From: Lentzea aerocolonigenes
GTDB lineage: Bacteria; Actinomycetota; Actinomycetes; Mycobacteriales; Pseudonocardiaceae
NCBI RefSeq assembly: GCF_000974445.1
Contig: NZ_BBOJ01000010.1
Location: forward strand, 124,001-188,000
Direction: 5' to 3'
DNA: 64,000 bases
Notes under the pieces: generated by a model
What the model was told of the DNA's origin: nothing
What the model saw: only the letters and a program-made list of their open reading frames with translations
Database searches by the model: none
Made by a program: the position numbers and the translations under genes
Shown here: in pieces, positions 63,075 through 64,000 of the stretch
Layout: each line of letters opens with the position of its first letter
Position numbering within the stretch: the first letter of the stretch is position 1

Positions 63075-64000
63075 TCAGCTTGAGGCCTGCGCGACACCGC
63101 AGGTTGTGGCCTCGATTCCGATTGGCTCGGTAGATGTCGTGGCGGCGCTCTCGCGCGTCTCAATGGAGGCTTGCCGCCGCCGTTGAAGCTCATCGCGTTC
63201 AGCATCCGGGATCGTCATCGACTCGGCGAGCACAGCGGCGAGCGCGTCCACTCGGCTGTTGTCGACGTCGGCGTGGAAGAGCCACCGGATGTTGTCGTCG
63301 CGTGTGATGAGGTCGATCACCCGGCGTGAACTGCTGTTCGGTGCGGTTGGTGCTCGGACGTAGCGCACCTGGCCGATCGGGATGTCCTGGTGGATCTCGG
63401 CCTGCTCAAGCAAAGTGTTCGTCTTGGCCAGAATGATGCGGCGATCGGTAACGGCGACCAGTGTCCTGTCCGTGGTCTTGTCCATAGCTGCCGCCAATAT
63501 CCCCATCGCTCCGCCGACGATCGCGGAAATGGGACCGTCGTCGGGCTGCTCGGGGAAGCCGAGGGCACGCAGAGTCTCACCGTCCTCGAAGAGCCACCGC
63601 AGAACGCGAAGGTACGGCTCTGAGCCCAGAGGTTCGGGTCCGCAGATGACGTCGGGGGCCCTGAGCGGAGGGGCCGGCGGGTGGAGGGAGTCGGCAAGAG
63701 GCGCGATCGCCTCCAGAAGCCGGGCGGAGATTTCGCGGACTGCCTTGACGTCCTTCCGTTTCCCCGACAGCAGCCATGCGTCGGGGTCGCGAAGCTCAGC
63801 GGTGATGCGAAGCTCCCGGACAAGCGCGTCGACGAGGCTCGTCATCTCGGCGAGGGTCAAGTCGAACTCCGCGCGGGTGTCGCGGGCGATGACCTCTGCG
63901 TACTGCGCCTCGGCTGCGTCTTCACGCCCAGCCGCTCTCGCCCTTGCAGCGCGCAGCGCGTGATACCCCGTCCATGCCTTGAGGGAGGACAGCAGGGCGT
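63075..64000 (-). CDS. Bacterial PH-domain-like protein (5' end outside window)
   Basis: The frame is open through the window edge, so the start is not visible; about 308 codons are seen. The N-terminal visible part is charged and helical (ALRAARARAAGREDAAEAQY). Then come a segment with WLFEDGETLRALGFPEQ and a PH-like core: TLVAVTDRRIILAKTNTLL, DIPIGQVRYVRA, IDLITRDDNIRWLFHADVD. PH-like domains in actinobacteria often act as adaptors near conflict genes. An internal TTG at 63860 is a possible start only if the longer frame is not used. Confidence 0.65.
   Translation of the reverse strand, partial: ALLSSLKAWTGYHALRAARARAAGREDAAEAQYAEVIARDTRAEFDLTLAEMTSLVDALVRELRITAELRDPDAWLLSGKRKDVKAVREISARLLEAIAPLADSLHPPAPPLRAPDVICGPEPLGSEPYLRVLRWLFEDGETLRALGFPEQPDDGPISAIVGGAMGILAAAMDKTTDRTLVAVTDRRIILAKTNTLLEQAEIHQDIPIGQVRYVRAPTAPNSSSRRVIDLITRDDNIRWLFHADVDNSRVDALAAVLAESMTIPDAERDELQRRRQASIETRESAATTSTEPIGIEATTCGVAQASS

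Overview
This is high-GC actinomycete DNA. The tryptophan-halogenase NRPS locus, the SARP regulator, the DUF6545-type regulatory cassette, a giant secreted RHS protein and twin-arginine lipoproteins suggest a Pseudonocardiales genus (Lentzea or Saccharothrix-like). The genus is an inference from gene content only.

Region A (1-13.3 kb) is one edge of a nonribosomal peptide cluster. It holds an NRPS cut by the window start (C-A-PCP-C visible), an MbtH-like protein, an MMPL exporter, a small membrane protein with an HTH regulator, an XRE/ImmA/DUF6545-like cassette, a divergent SARP-NB-ARC activator and a flavin-dependent tryptophan halogenase. Region B (13.4-15.8 kb) is decayed. It holds a Rieske lipoprotein pseudogene, a small DUF8129-like gene, a frameshifted DUF47 fragment and a damaged IS3-family element.

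Region C (15.8-33.1 kb) encodes secreted proteins: a Tat DyP-type peroxidase coupled to a subtilisin-like protease, and a 3921-residue RHS protein ending in a GIY-YIG nuclease tip with an overlapping DUF4240 gene as the likely immunity protein. Protease and RHS protein share a distinctive ~90-residue module.

Region D (33.5-48.6 kb) starts beside a 3'-half tRNA-Pro remnant, which looks like an attachment scar, and becomes clearly less GC-rich. A caspase-STAND ATPase on the minus strand faces a WD40 protein on the plus strand that looks like its missing C-terminal half. The WD40 gene heads an almost gap-free run of 11 genes: carrier protein, BtrH-like transferase, AhpD-like protein, carbamoyltransferase, second carrier protein, acyl-CoA dehydrogenase, amino acid:[carrier protein] ligase, DUF1839, GH2 hydrolase and alpha/beta hydrolase. 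This looks like a ribosome-independent aminoacyl-carrier pathway wired to a STAND-type sensor, and is the strongest candidate here for an undescribed system.

Region E (48.9-53.9 kb) is a tight minus-strand operon: a 46-residue peptide with a Gly-Gly site, a short P450, a PP-loop ATPase, an Fe(II)/2OG oxygenase and a second carbamoyltransferase. It resembles an undescribed RiPP cluster. Region F (54.2-64 kb) is a coupled minus-strand operon of a PD-(D/E)XK-like nuclease, a SUKH-like protein, an unknown protein and a DEAH helicase with S1-like segments, preceded by two further genes. It is a possible conflict or RNA-processing module.
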